From Methyloligella halotolerans (lineage in GTDB: Bacteria > Pseudomonadota > Alphaproteobacteria > Rhizobiales > Methyloligellaceae), in contig NZ_MASI01000004.1 of assembly GCF_001708935.1 (NCBI RefSeq), positions 231,140 to 295,139 of the forward strand: 64,000 nucleotides of DNA, read 5' to 3'. Positions 55,798-64,000 of the stretch are shown piece after piece. The notes under the pieces were generated by a model. The model did no database searches, was not told the DNA's origin, and saw only the letters and a list, made by a program, of their open reading frames with translations. The first letter of the stretch is position 1. Each line of letters starts with the position of its first letter. Position numbers and translations under genes: made by a program.

Positions 55798-56892
55798 CTA
55801 ACCTTTGCCGGTCTGCCCGCGGTGACGAAGATAGTGGTCCGCCAGCACCAGCGCCATCATCGCTTCGCCGATAGGAACGGCGCGGATGCCGACGCACGGA
55901 TCGTGGCGGCCCTTGGTCGAGACGTCGGTCTCGTTGCCCGCCTTGTCGACGGTCTGCACGGGAGTGAGGATGGACGAGGTCGGCTTCACGGCGAAGCGTG
56001 CGACGATGGCTTGGCCGGTCGAGATGCCGCCCACGATACCGCCCGCGTGATTGGATAGAAACACCGGCTCGCCGTCGTCGCCCAGGCGCATGCGGTCGGC
56101 GTTCTCCGTGCCGGTCATGGCCGCTGTGGCGAAGCCGGCGCCGATCTCGACACCCTTCACCGCGTTGATGCTCATGAGTGCGGAGCAGATATCCTGATCG
56201 AGCTTGGCGTAGACCGGCGCGCCTAGGCCCGGCGGCACGCCTTCTGCGACCACCTCGATCACCGCACCGCAGGAATTGCCGTCCTTGCGCAAGGCATCGA
56301 GATATTCGCCCCAATGGGAGACCACTTTCGGGTCGGGCGAGAAGAACGGGTTCTCGTCGACCTCGCCCCAATCCCAGTTCTCCCGGGTGATCGGGTGGGG
56401 ACCCATCTGCACCAGCGCGCCGCGGATCGTGACCCCGGGCAGCACCTTGCGCGCCACGGCGCCCGCCGCCACCCGGCAGGCCGTCTCCCGCGCTGAGGCC
56501 CGGCCCGAGCCGCGATAATCCCGCACGCCGTATTTCACGAAATAGCTGTAATCCGCGTGGCCCGGGCGAAACTTGTCTTTGATGTCGCCGTAATCCTTCG
56601 ATCGCTGATCCGTGTTCTGGATCTCCAGCGCGATCGGCGTGCCCGTGGTGACCTGCTTGCCGGTCTTCTCGTCGGTGAAGACGCCGGATATGATCGCCAC
56701 TTCGTCCGCTTCCTTCCGCTGGGTGGTGAAGCGCGACTGGCCTGGCTTGCGCTTATCCAGAAAGCCCTGGATGTCGGCCTCGGTCAGCGGAATTCCGGGC
56801 GGGCAGCCATCCACCACGCAGCCGATCGCCGGCCCATGGCTTTCGCCCCAGGTCGTCATGCGGAAGAGATGGCCGAACGTGTTGTGCGACAT
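55798..56892 (-). CDS. aroC: chorismate synthase
   Basis: A 364-residue enzyme for the last common step of aromatic amino acid synthesis, needing reduced FMN. It starts [20 protein letters not shown], has [20 protein letters not shown] and [17 protein letters not shown] [19 protein letters not shown] at the C-terminus. Length is normal. It follows fabI on the same strand with two REP-like elements between. Confidence 0.96.
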   Translation of the reverse strand: MSHNTFGHLFRMTTWGESHGPAIGCVVDGCPPGIPLTEADIQGFLDKRKPGQSRFTTQRKEADEVAIISGVFTDEKTGKQVTTGTPIALEIQNTDQRSKDYGDIKDKFRPGHADYSYFVKYGVRDYRGSGRASARETACRVAAGAVARKVLPGVTIRGALVQMGPHPITRENWDWGEVDENPFFSPDPKVVSHWGEYLDALRKDGNSCGAVIEVVAEGVPPGLGAPVYAKLDQDICSALMSINAVKGVEIGAGFATAAMTGTENADRMRLGDDGEPVFLSNHAGGIVGGISTGQAIVARFAVKPTSSILTPVQTVDKAGNETDVSTKGRHDPCVGIRAVPIGEAMMALVLADHYLRHRGQTGKG

Positions 56893-56980
56893 GGCGGTGT
56901 TTTAGAGTTGCGGATCGGGCGCGGCAAGTTGGGAGCGTAGCCAATGTTTCGCAACAAACCGTTGCGCCGACCTCAGCATC

Positions 56981-57003
56981 ATCACCGGGCTTGTCCCGGT
57001 GAT
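56981..57003. repeat. REP-like hairpin 1 between fabI and aroC
   Basis: ATCACCGGG-CTTGT-CCCGGTGAT, a perfect 9-bp stem with a 5-nt loop. Confidence 0.6.
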
Positions 57004-57030
57004 CCATGAACACCTCGCGAAAATCGCTGG

Positions 57031-57073
57031 CACTGACGTCATGCCCGGCACAAGGCCGGGCATGACGTCAGTG
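57031..57073. repeat. REP-like hairpin 2, 19-bp perfect stem
   Basis: CACTGACGTCATGCCCGGC, loop ACAAG, then the exact complement (43 bp in all). It is the longest perfect inverted repeat noticed in the window and the type member of the interspersed CATGCCCGGC family. It may also end the fabI transcript. Confidence 0.75.
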
Positions 57074-57082
57074 GGAGGTTCG

Positions 57083-57901
57083 CTACTCCACCACCTTCTC
57101 GATATCCGGCGCGTCCTCGCGCTTCATGCCGACGATGTGATAGCCGGAATCTATATGCAGCACCTCGCCGGTCATGCCGCGGCCGAGATCGGAGAGCAGA
57201 TACAGCGCGCCGCCGCCAACCTCTTCGAGGGTGACCGTCCGCTTGAGCGGCGAGTTGTACTCGTTCCACTTCAGGATGTAGCGGAAGTCGGCGATGCCGG
57301 AAGCCGCCAGCGTCTTTATCGGCCCGGCGGAAATCGCGTTCACGCGGATGCCCTTCTCGCCCAGATCGGCCGCCAGATAGCGCACGCTCGCCTCCAGCGC
57401 AGCCTTCGCCACCCCCATCACATTGTAATGAGGCATGACCTTCTCGGCGCCGTAATAGGTCAGCGTGATCATGGATCCGCCGTCCGGCATCAGCTTCTCC
57501 GCCCGCTTCGCAAGAGCGGTGAAGGAGAAGCATGAGATCTTCATGGTCTGGGTGAAGTTGTCTTCGGTCGTGTCGACGTAGCGTCCGTCGAGCTGCGACT
57601 TGTCGGAATAGGCGATCGCATGGACGAGGAAGTCGATGGAGCCCCATTCCTTCTCGAGCGTCTCGAAGACCTTGTCGATGGAGGCCTCGTCGGTCACATC
57701 GCAGGGCAGCACCATCTTGGCGCCGATCTGCTCAGCCAGCGGTTCGACACGCTTCTTCAGCGCGTCTCCCTGATAGGTGAGCGCGATCTCTGCACCCTGA
57801 TCGGCGCAGGCCTTGGTGATTCCCCAAGCGATGGAGCGGTTATTGGCGACGCCGAGAACGATGCCGCGCTTGCCCGCCATGAGATTGCCAGTTTCGGCCA
57901 T
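57083..57901 (-). CDS. fabI: enoyl-[acyl-carrier-protein] reductase (NADH)
   Basis: A 272-residue SDR-fold reductase closing each cycle of fatty acid elongation. It has MAGKRGIVLGVANNRSIAWG (NADH binding), AIAYSDKSQLDGRYVDTTED, the catalytic Tyr-x6-Lys in HYNVMGVAKAALEASVRYLA and GIADFRYILKW. The ATG at 57901 has GGGGG eight bases upstream; a GTG at 57907 is the alternative. Confidence 0.95.
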   Translation of the reverse strand: MAETGNLMAGKRGIVLGVANNRSIAWGITKACADQGAEIALTYQGDALKKRVEPLAEQIGAKMVLPCDVTDEASIDKVFETLEKEWGSIDFLVHAIAYSDKSQLDGRYVDTTEDNFTQTMKISCFSFTALAKRAEKLMPDGGSMITLTYYGAEKVMPHYNVMGVAKAALEASVRYLAADLGEKGIRVNAISAGPIKTLAASGIADFRYILKWNEYNSPLKRTVTLEEVGGGALYLLSDLGRGMTGEVLHIDSGYHIVGMKREDAPDIEKVVE

Positions 57902-58040
57902 GGACACATCCCCCTGTTCCGGTGCCGCTTTAAAGCAGAAAGCGGCACGGGTCGATAGAAGGTTGTGGCCTTATAGGCCGCAGAACCCTTGCGAGGCTAG
58001 GTCCAATCGCCGCCTATCGTTAGCGTCCCGGCAAGCCCGG

Positions 58041-58514
58041 TCAGCCGTCGAGGCTCCAATTCCCGTCCTTGCCCCGGCACGCCGTGCCCACCACCGCGCG
58101 CTCATAGGTGCCGAGCGTAATGGAATAGTTCACCTTGCGGCAAACCCGGCCCTGATCGTCCCGAAAGGCCGAGATGGTCTTGATCACGCCGGAAAGTCCA
58201 TTCTTCTGGCGCTTCCAGACCAGCGTGGCCCCGTCGCCGAGCTGCATCAAGGCGATCTCCAGGGCCTTGAACGCCACATCGCGGTCGCTCTTATCCAGTT
58301 TGGATTTCAATGCCGCGATGGTGGCGGGCTCGGTGATGGCCTGCTCTTCGGTAGCCCAAGCCGGCCCCCGCAAGGACACGCCGGGCATCGGCGTCAGGTC
58401 CAATGATGCTGACTGCTCCTGGGCCAGCGAAGAGGCGGGGGCGGGTGCCAGAAGAAATAACGCCAGGCAACCCGCCCCTATGATGATAGGAGCGTTCCAA
58501 TGGAACGTACGCAT
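58041..58514 (-). CDS. secreted surface-antigen-like protein (RT0821/Lpp0805-like)
   Basis: A 157-residue protein; the ATG at 58514 opens a signal peptide (IIIGAGCLALFLLAPAPASS). The C-terminal half, VCRKVNYSITLGTYERAVVG then TACRGKDGNWSL, has the two cysteines and the CR-x-G-x-W ending of the 17-kDa surface antigen-like family in alphaproteobacteria. Envelope location is likely; function is unknown. It is divergent from pdxH. Confidence 0.65.
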   Translation of the reverse strand: MRTFHWNAPIIIGAGCLALFLLAPAPASSLAQEQSASLDLTPMPGVSLRGPAWATEEQAITEPATIAALKSKLDKSDRDVAFKALEIALMQLGDGATLVWKRQKNGLSGVIKTISAFRDDQGRVCRKVNYSITLGTYERAVVGTACRGKDGNWSLDG

Positions 58515-58695
58515 AACCACTCGTCCCCAAACAAACGCGAGCCAAATACACAGCCGCGCCAACTATCAACGAGAGCCATGTTGATCCAACAGGGTGAGCA
58601 AACCGTAAATGCCGGTGCCGGAAGGAGATGAAAATCGACGTGGCCGAAACAAAAATTGCAAAAGCCGCGCGAAACGGTAGAAGGGCGGCACTGCC

Positions 58696-59337
58696 ATGGC
58701 CGAAAATTCCGATCTTTCAGAGTTGAAGAAAGGCGCCGCCGAAGCCCTGTCGGGGGCCGAGGATCCGTTCGCGCTCTTCGCCCGGTGGCTTGAGGAGGCC
58801 CACGCCCATGAGCCGCCCGAGGCCAACGCCATGGCTCTGGCCACAGCGGATGGGAGCGGCCTGCCCAATGTGCGCATGGTGCTCCTGAAGGACCTGAGCC
58901 CGGAAGGCCTGGTCTTCTACACCAACTCCGAAAGCGTGAAAGGTGACGAGCTCGCCGGCAATCCGAAGGCCGCCATCTGCTTCCATTGGAAAGCTTTGGG
59001 CCGGCAGATCCGGGCGCGCGGCCGCGTGGAGCTGACGACCCCCGAGGAGGCGGATCATTATTTCGGCACGCGGGCGCGGGAAAGCCGCATCGGCGCCTGG
59101 GCGTCCCAGCAATCCAGGCCGCTCCCCTCCCGGGAGGTGCTGGAGGAAGCCGTGAAGACCCGCGAATCCGAGTTCGGCGACGGGCCGGTGCCGCGCCCGC
59201 CACATTGGCTCGGCTATCGCATCGTCCCGCTTGAGATCGAGTTCTGGCTGAGCCGGGACTTCCGCTTGCACGACCGGATGGTGTTCCGCAGAGAATCGCC
59301 GCAACACGAATGGAAGCGGGAGCGGCTCTACCCGTAA
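58696..59337 (+). CDS. pdxH: pyridoxamine 5'-phosphate oxidase
   Basis: A 213-residue FMN enzyme making pyridoxal 5'-phosphate. It shows [54 protein letters not shown] and the C-terminal WKRERLYP. Normal length. The class III aminotransferase at 60307 is one of many users of its product. The SDR gene follows 58 bp downstream. Confidence 0.96.
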   Translation: MAENSDLSELKKGAAEALSGAEDPFALFARWLEEAHAHEPPEANAMALATADGSGLPNVRMVLLKDLSPEGLVFYTNSESVKGDELAGNPKAAICFHWKALGRQIRARGRVELTTPEEADHYFGTRARESRIGAWASQQSRPLPSREVLEEAVKTRESEFGDGPVPRPPHWLGYRIVPLEIEFWLSRDFRLHDRMVFRRESPQHEWKRERLYP

Positions 59338-59395
59338 GCCGCCCCAACGCCTATCTTATGGCGAGCCAGTTCCTCAGAAACCACCGCGAGACCGC

Positions 59396-60151
59396 ATGAC
59401 CGTGATTCCCAACGAAGAGCGCAAGACGCTGATCCTGACCGGCGCCAGCCGCGGCATCGGCCACGCGACCGTAAAGCGCTTCTCTTCGGCCGGCTGGCGG
59501 GTCATCACCTGCTCGCGGCATCCGTTCCCCGAGAATTGTCCCTGGGAGGCCGGTCCGGAAGATCACATCCAGGTCGACCTCTCCGATTCTAAGAACACCC
59601 TGGACGCCATCGGTGAGATGCGCGACCGGCTGAAGGCCCAAGGCTCGCGGCTGAACGCGCTGGTAAACAATGCCGGCATTTCGCCCAAGAGCGAGGATGG
59701 CAACCGTCTGGGCACCATCGAGATGGAAGTGAAGGACTGGCAGTGGGTCTTCCAGGTCAATTTTTTCGCCCCCGTCATGCTGGCCCGCGGCCTGCTTGAA
59801 GAGCTGAGCGCGGCTGAAGGCGCCGTGGTCAACGTGACCTCCATCGCCGGCTCCCGCGTGCATCCCTTCGCCGGAGCCGCCTATTCGACATCGAAGGCGG
59901 CCCTCGCGTCGCTGACGCGGGAGATGGCCAACGACTTCGCACCCCACGGTGTCCGGGTGAACGCCATCTCGCCGGGCGAGATCGATACCGCGATTCTGTC
60001 GCCTGGCACCGACAAGCTCCTGGAAGAAATTCCCATGCATCGCCTCGGCACCCCGGAGGAGGTGGCGAAGGCCATCTATTTCCTCTGCACCGATCAGTCG
60101 AGCTATGTGAACGGCGCCGAACTCCACATCAACGGCGGCCAGCACGTTTAG
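59396..60151 (+). CDS. SDR family NAD(P)-dependent oxidoreductase
   Basis: A 251-residue classical short-chain dehydrogenase. LTGASRGIGHATVKRFSSAG binds the cofactor; LVNNAGISP, VVNVTSIAGS (catalytic Ser) and the AAYSTSKAALASLTREM Tyr-x3-Lys complete the active site; VRVNAISPGEIDTAI follows. It is close to 3-oxoacyl-ACP reductase-like or sugar SDRs, so the substrate is undetermined. Confidence 0.9.
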   Translation: MTVIPNEERKTLILTGASRGIGHATVKRFSSAGWRVITCSRHPFPENCPWEAGPEDHIQVDLSDSKNTLDAIGEMRDRLKAQGSRLNALVNNAGISPKSEDGNRLGTIEMEVKDWQWVFQVNFFAPVMLARGLLEELSAAEGAVVNVTSIAGSRVHPFAGAAYSTSKAALASLTREMANDFAPHGVRVNAISPGEIDTAILSPGTDKLLEEIPMHRLGTPEEVAKAIYFLCTDQSSYVNGAELHINGGQHV

Positions 60152-60183
60152 CGGCTGAGGCTCGGGCCACGATGTAGGGTGTC

Positions 60184-60206
60184 ATGCCCGGCCCTGTGCC
60201 GGGCAT
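60184..60206. repeat. REP-like hairpin after the SDR gene
   Basis: ATGCCCGGC-CCTGT-GCCGGGCAT, preceded by GTC, the same family as 57031-57073. Confidence 0.6.
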
Positions 60207-60252
60207 CCATAACCCCTGCATACATTCTTCCAACGAGCGTCGATGTTCATGG

Positions 60253-60275
60253 ATTGCCGGGACGAGCCCGGCAAT
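60253..60275. repeat. REP-like hairpin before the aminotransferase gene's 3' end
   Basis: ATTGCCGGG-ACGAG-CCCGGCAAT, followed by GACGTC. The pair 60184-60275 sits between two convergent genes, a typical REP location. Confidence 0.6.
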
Positions 60276-60306
60276 GACGTCGAGATAGGGAACCTGTTTC
60301 GATCCT

Positions 60307-61695
60307 CTAAGCCGCCCGCAGCCCTTCGCGGCGCACCATCTCCTCCGCAGCATCGAGCCCGCGGCCCAGCGCATCGAACAGCTCGTCGATCTGATCCTCC
60401 GTGATGATGAGTGGCGGGCAGATGCCGATCGTGTCGCCGATGGGCCGGATGATCAGCCCCTCCTTCTGGATCAGCGCCGCCGCCTTCGCGCCCACGAACT
60501 GCTTCGGATCGAAGGGCAGCTTCGTCGCCTTGTCGGCCACCAGCTCCACGCCGCCGATCAGCCCCATGCCGCGGGCCTCACCCACCAGCGGATGATCGGA
60601 TAGCGCTTTCAGCCGCGCCTGGAATTTCGGCGCGATCTTGGCGACCCGCCCGGCGATATTCTCCCGCTCGTAGATCTCAAGCGTCTTGACGCCGAGCGCT
60701 GCGGAGAGCGGATGGCCGCCATAGGTGAAGCCGTGGCCGAACGTGCCGATCTTCTCGCTCTCGTCGAGCATCGCCTCGTAGACCGTCTCCGACACGGTCA
60801 CGGCGCCGAGCGGGGCGTAGGCGGAGGTCAGTGCCTTGGCGAGAGAGACGGTGTCGGGCTCGATCCCCAGCGCTTCGGAGCCGAACATCGTCCCGAGCCG
60901 GCCGAACCCGGTGATCACTTCGTCGGCGATAAACAGGATGTCGTATTTCGCGAGCACCGCCTGGACGGCGTCGAAATACCCGTCCGGCGGCACGATCACA
61001 CCGCCCGCACCCATCACCGGCTCGGCGACGAAGGCGGCGATGGTATCGGGACCTTCCGCGTTGATCAGCGCATCCAGATCTTCCGCGAGCCTCGCAGAGA
61101 AATCGCGCTCGCTCTCGCCGGCCTCCGCGAAGCGGTAATGATGCGGGCAGCTCGTGTGGAGAAACCGGTCGCCGTATGGAAGGTCGAAATCGAGATGGTT
61201 GTTCGGCAGCCCCGTCAGGCTGGCGCTCGCGATGGTGACGCCGTGATAGGCCTTCACCCGCGAGATGATCTTCTTCTTCTCCGGCTTGCCACGGGCATTG
61301 TTGTAATACCAGGCGAGCTTCACCTGGCTGTCGTTCGCCTCCGAGCCCGAGCAGGTGAAGAACACTTTCGAGACCGGGCAGGGAGCGATCTGCTTGATCT
61401 TCTCGGCCAGCGCGATCGCCGGCTCGTGGCTCTTGCCGCCGAACAGATGGGTGAAGGAAAGGGTGGAGAGCTGCTCGCGTGCCGTCTCGATCAGCTCCTC
61501 GTTGCCGTAGCCTAGCGCCGTGCACCAGAGACCGGCCAGCCCTTCGAGATAGCGGTTGCCTTCGGTGTCGGTGACATAGACGCCTTCGCCGCGTGCGAGG
61601 ATCGTCGGCCCGCTCTCGCGAAACGCGGAAAGGTTAGTATAAGGGTGGACCAGGCTGGCGATATCTTCCTGCTGGTCTGGCTGAAACTGCGGCAT
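60307..61695 (-). CDS. class III (omega) aminotransferase, PLP-dependent
   Basis: A 462-residue aminotransferase. [20 protein letters not shown] and [19 protein letters not shown] (PLP phosphate site) are followed by [14 protein letters not shown] and the PLP lysine in [32 protein letters not shown] is also conserved. It resembles aspartate-aminotransferase-family omega-transaminases that act on beta-alanine, GABA, putrescine or taurine with pyruvate; the substrate is not resolvable. Confidence 0.92.
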   Translation of the reverse strand: MPQFQPDQQEDIASLVHPYTNLSAFRESGPTILARGEGVYVTDTEGNRYLEGLAGLWCTALGYGNEELIETAREQLSTLSFTHLFGGKSHEPAIALAEKIKQIAPCPVSKVFFTCSGSEANDSQVKLAWYYNNARGKPEKKKIISRVKAYHGVTIASASLTGLPNNHLDFDLPYGDRFLHTSCPHHYRFAEAGESERDFSARLAEDLDALINAEGPDTIAAFVAEPVMGAGGVIVPPDGYFDAVQAVLAKYDILFIADEVITGFGRLGTMFGSEALGIEPDTVSLAKALTSAYAPLGAVTVSETVYEAMLDESEKIGTFGHGFTYGGHPLSAALGVKTLEIYERENIAGRVAKIAPKFQARLKALSDHPLVGEARGMGLIGGVELVADKATKLPFDPKQFVGAKAAALIQKEGLIIRPIGDTIGICPPLIITEDQIDELFDALGRGLDAAEEMVRREGLRAA

Positions 61696-61788
61696 GGAAA
61701 CTCCTTAGAGCCTGAGACGACCTATGGGCGGTAGACTAGTGAAACTGGCGGGCAGGGTGCAGCCCCTCAAAGCCGCGAGGCAAGCGAC

Positions 61789-62611
61789 ATGACAGCGCCA
61801 TTCCCGCTGAAGCCGTCCCGGGCCTCCATATGGGGCCGCAGGCTCGCGCTCTACTTCCTGCTGCTCCTGCTGCTGACGGCGGCCCTGCATTACTTCGCGC
61901 CGCTCGGCACCAAGGCCGCGATCAATCTGCTTGCGGTCTGTTTCGCTGGCCTGGCGATCTCCTTGTCCCTCACCTTGGTCGGCCTCATCCGGATCTGGCG
62001 GGGCGACCGGCGCGGCAGCAGCGATCCCGTCTTCGCGCTCATATTCGCCGGTATCGGCTGGCACCCTTTCTCTGGTTCGGGGCGCAAGCGCCCAGCTCCC
62101 TGCGCTCACCCAGGCCGCAACGACGCCTGAGCGTCCGATCCCCCTGAAGGACTCATCCGCCCGGCCCGCCGACGCCAATCCGATCGAAGCGCCGGACGAA
62201 GAGGAGATTGCCGCCCAACGAAAGGCCTATCCCAATATCCAGCCTCTTGTTCTGGAGCGTTCCGCGGCGGAGGGCTTTGCGCTGGCGCGGGAGGCCATGC
62301 GCCGTCTGAACTGGGAGATCGTCACCATGGAGCCGCCGGTCCAGAACAGCCTCGGCTACATCCAGGCGAAGGCCCACACCCTGGTCATGGGGTTCACCGA
62401 TGACGTCGTCCTGGAGGTCGTCGGCGATGCCGCCACCGCGACCATCGACGTGCGCTCCATCTCCCGCTACGGCAACCACGACATCGGCACCAATGCCGCG
62501 CGAATCGATGCGCTGTTCGACGAGATTCGCGAAGGTATCCGGAAAGGCGAGCAGCCGGTGATCGAGGCCGAGCCCGGCGTGCCGATCCCGACCCGCAAGA
62601 CGCCGCGCTGA
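61789..62611 (+). CDS. DUF1499 domain-containing membrane protein (two frameshifts)
   Basis: About 274 residues after repair. Two N-terminal membrane segments (LALYFLLLLLLTAALHYFAP; LLAVCFAGLAISLSLTLVG), a third reading FALIFAGIG+LAPFLWFG, and a DUF1499 domain at the C-terminus (QPLVLERSAAEGFALAREAM; MGFTDDVVLEVVGDAATATI). The reading frame changes twice: near 62058 (FAGIG then LAPFLWFGAQAPS) and near 62096-62100 (then LPALTQAATTPERPI). Each needs one added base. Function is unknown. Confidence 0.78.
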
Positions 62612-62645
62612 TCGGGGTGTCTGCCGTCTGGGGTGGCGATGAAAC

Positions 62646-63572
62646 CTAAGACGCGCGGCTCGTCTGCTGCTCGGCAAGCGCATAGGCGCTGAGCAGGCCG
62701 GGGCTTCCCTCGCAGGTCACCAGTCCGCGCGCCATCAGATATTCCAGATGGGCGAAGACGGAGAGGGCGGCAGCGCCCTTCAGCCCGTCGTCCAAACCGC
62801 CATAGAGCCGGTCGACGATCGGCGCGATATGGTTCACGCCGTCTTCCAAGCAGGCGAGGATGGTCTGCTCCCGCCACTTCCGGTGCATCATGTAGGCCCG
62901 CACCACCCGCTGTGGTGTCTGGATGCGGCCGCCATGTCCGGGCAGGAACACCTTGTCGTTGCGCGCCATCAGCTTCTCGAGCGAGGCGAGGAAATCCTCC
63001 AGGCTGCCTTCCGGGGGCGCGATCACCGTGGTGTTCCAGCCCATCACGTGGTCGCCGGTGAACACGGTGCGCTGGCCGACCAGGGCGAAGCACAGATGGT
63101 CCGGTGCGTGGCCCGGGGTATGGATCACGTCCAAGCTCCAGCCCTGGCCCTTCACCTCGTCGCCGTCCTTCAGGAAGCGGTCGGGCTGCAGGGTCTCGTC
63201 GATGAAGCCTTCGATGCCGGGAATGTTGATGGTCCGCGCCGAGGTCTCGCGGCCGAAAGCAAGCACCTCGCCGCCGAGCCGCTCCTGCAGGGGCCGTACC
63301 CCGTCGCTGTGATCGCGGTGGCGGTGGGTCAACAGGATGTGGCTCACACGCTGGCCGCGGGTGGCCTGGGCGATGGCATCCAGATGCGCAGGGTCCGACG
63401 GTCCCGGATCGATCACCGCCACCTCGCCTTCGCCCACGAGATAGGTGTTGGAGCCGAGGAAGGTATAGGGTCCCGGGTTGTTGGCCACGATGCGGCGCAC
63501 GCCCGGAGCAACCTCTTCCGGCACGCCGTAATCGACCTCTGCACTTCGGTTGAACGCGAGTTCTGCGGACAT
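62646..63572 (-). CDS. MBL fold metallo-hydrolase (LACTB2-like)
   Basis: A 308-residue metallo-beta-lactamase-fold protein. The metal-binding HILLTHRHRDHSDGVRPLQE (HxHxDH) is at about residues 79-98, TPGHAPDHLCF supplies the next His, GDHVMGWN the bridging Asp, and LPGHGGRI the last His. A C-terminal winged-helix-like segment (AALSVFAHLEYLMARGLV) is as in LACTB2-type hydrolases. The substrate could be RNA or a thioester; not resolved. Confidence 0.9.
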   Translation of the reverse strand: MSAELAFNRSAEVDYGVPEEVAPGVRRIVANNPGPYTFLGSNTYLVGEGEVAVIDPGPSDPAHLDAIAQATRGQRVSHILLTHRHRDHSDGVRPLQERLGGEVLAFGRETSARTINIPGIEGFIDETLQPDRFLKDGDEVKGQGWSLDVIHTPGHAPDHLCFALVGQRTVFTGDHVMGWNTTVIAPPEGSLEDFLASLEKLMARNDKVFLPGHGGRIQTPQRVVRAYMMHRKWREQTILACLEDGVNHIAPIVDRLYGGLDDGLKGAAALSVFAHLEYLMARGLVTCEGSPGLLSAYALAEQQTSRAS

Positions 63573-63821
63573 CTATCTACGTCTTGATGGTTGTCAGGCG
63601 AACGATGGCTGTACGAAAAGTCCTAACCGACTGAAAACAGCCATAGAGATGCGCCCTTCTTCCATTCTATTTTGCGCAAAATGTGGCTCCGCGCTACCGC
63701 AACCCGCCAACGCCCTCAGGCACAACGTCGCGGCCTTTCCAAGAATTGGCTGCACGCGGGGAGAGTATTTCTCGGCGGCGGAAGCATCCCCTGATCAGAA
63801 TTTGAGCAGCGTGATCAATTT

Positions 63822-63846
63822 ACTGTCAGGAAATCATATTGACAGT
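63822..63846. promoter_or_regulatory. inverted repeat overlapping a -35 element, in the 390-bp gap before the last gene
   Basis: ACTGTCA-N11-TGACAGT; a TTGACA hexamer (63839-63844) overlaps the right arm, about 120 bp upstream of the last gene. No convincing -10 is visible. The remaining intergenic sequence (63573-63962) shows no RNA gene or other feature. Confidence 0.45.
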
Positions 63847-63962
63847 CAGTTAAGCTTCCCTGACCCTGGCCCGCGAAAGTAGTTCCGCAGAGATTGGCCT
63901 CGAATTGGGCCGTTTTGCCGCGAATTCTTTCGTCGAGCGAAGGTTATGAGGAGCGGAAGGGT

Positions 63963-64000
63963 ATGAGCGAACGGGTATGCGTTATCGGCGCTGGTCCGAG
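63963..64000 (+). CDS. FAD/NAD(P)-binding flavoprotein, 5' end only
   Basis: ATG with GAGGAG upstream opens M-S-E-R-V-C-V-I-G-A-G-P before the window ends. VCVIGAGP is the GxGxxG dinucleotide-binding start typical of flavin-containing monooxygenases and related flavoproteins. The rest is outside the window. Confidence 0.6.
   Translation, partial: MSERVCVIGAGP

Noticed and set aside
1..64000. tRNA, rRNA, prophage, transposase or defence-island genes
   Set aside because: None seen by eye on either strand; genes are housekeeping or conserved accessory genes with uniform composition.

Overview
The window is chromosomal DNA of a high-GC alphaproteobacterium, most likely of the order Hyphomicrobiales (Rhizobiales). 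This rests on gene content and order: ETF-QO / TPR protein / ispE / IspB-type synthase; S49 peptidase / small protein / glyQ / glyS / ppdK / SleB hydrolase; nadABC close to a nadQ-type regulator; xseB / dxs / tlyA; a TIGR02301 protein; small DUF2007 and DUF2188 proteins; and a perfect CtrA-type box. No genus is claimed. No prophage, insertion sequence, CRISPR array, rRNA or tRNA was seen.

Layout. 0-2.4 kb: two transferases of the rSAM/selenodomain-associated type, a DUF4242 protein and a TetR regulator with a palindromic operator. 2.6-8.0 kb: one very large autotransporter with about fourteen 64-residue repeats and a CtrA-type box upstream. 8.2-16.7 kb: moaB, a uracil-DNA glycosylase lacking two Fe-S cysteines, ETF-QO, a TPR protein, ispE, a long-chain prenyl diphosphate synthase, DUF2007 and a TrmN6-like methyltransferase. 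16.8-17.7 kb: two small secreted His/Tyr/Arg-rich proteins. 17.8-27.9 kb: S49 peptidase, glyQS, a lipid-anchored cytochrome c, a gamma-glutamylcyclotransferase-like protein, ppdK and a SleB-type hydrolase. 27.9-37.0 kb: nadABC operon, a PQQ sugar dehydrogenase, malic enzyme, and an HD hydrolase / phosphatase / nadQ operon. 37-44.4 kb: DUF2188, tag, ygfZ, dihydroorotase, LysE, several conserved hypotheticals and an SRAP (HMCES/YedK) protein. 44.5-64 kb: an FAD-linked dehydrogenase, TsaC/Sua5, a histone-deacetylase-like enzyme, a beta-propeller, xseB, an EAL protein, dxs, two SET-domain proteins, tlyA, Sir2, aroC, fabI, pdxH, an SDR, a class III aminotransferase, a DUF1499 protein, an MBL hydrolase and the start of a flavoprotein.

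How genes work together. ispE and dxs belong to the MEP isoprenoid route that feeds the prenyl diphosphate synthase (ubiquinone side chain), and ETF-QO delivers electrons to ubiquinone. nadA-nadB-nadC make NAD from aspartate. A 17-bp palindrome overlaps the nadA promoter, and a nadQ-family regulator gene lies 3 kb away, so operator and probable repressor are both in the window. ppdK and malic enzyme sit at the pyruvate/PEP/malate node.

The most consequential observation concerns sequence quality. Eight otherwise intact genes (autotransporter, ETF-QO, S49 peptidase, cytochrome c, nadQ, dihydroorotase, SRAP, DUF1499) are interrupted by nine frameshifts. Every one is repaired by adding one base, and nearly all can be repaired by lengthening a short homopolymer by one. 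That looks like residual deletion errors in the assembly rather than gene decay. I did not find a clearly new defence or mobile system. The best biological leads are the NadQ operon, the repeat-rich autotransporter with its CtrA box, the tandem SET proteins and the lipoprotein cytochrome.
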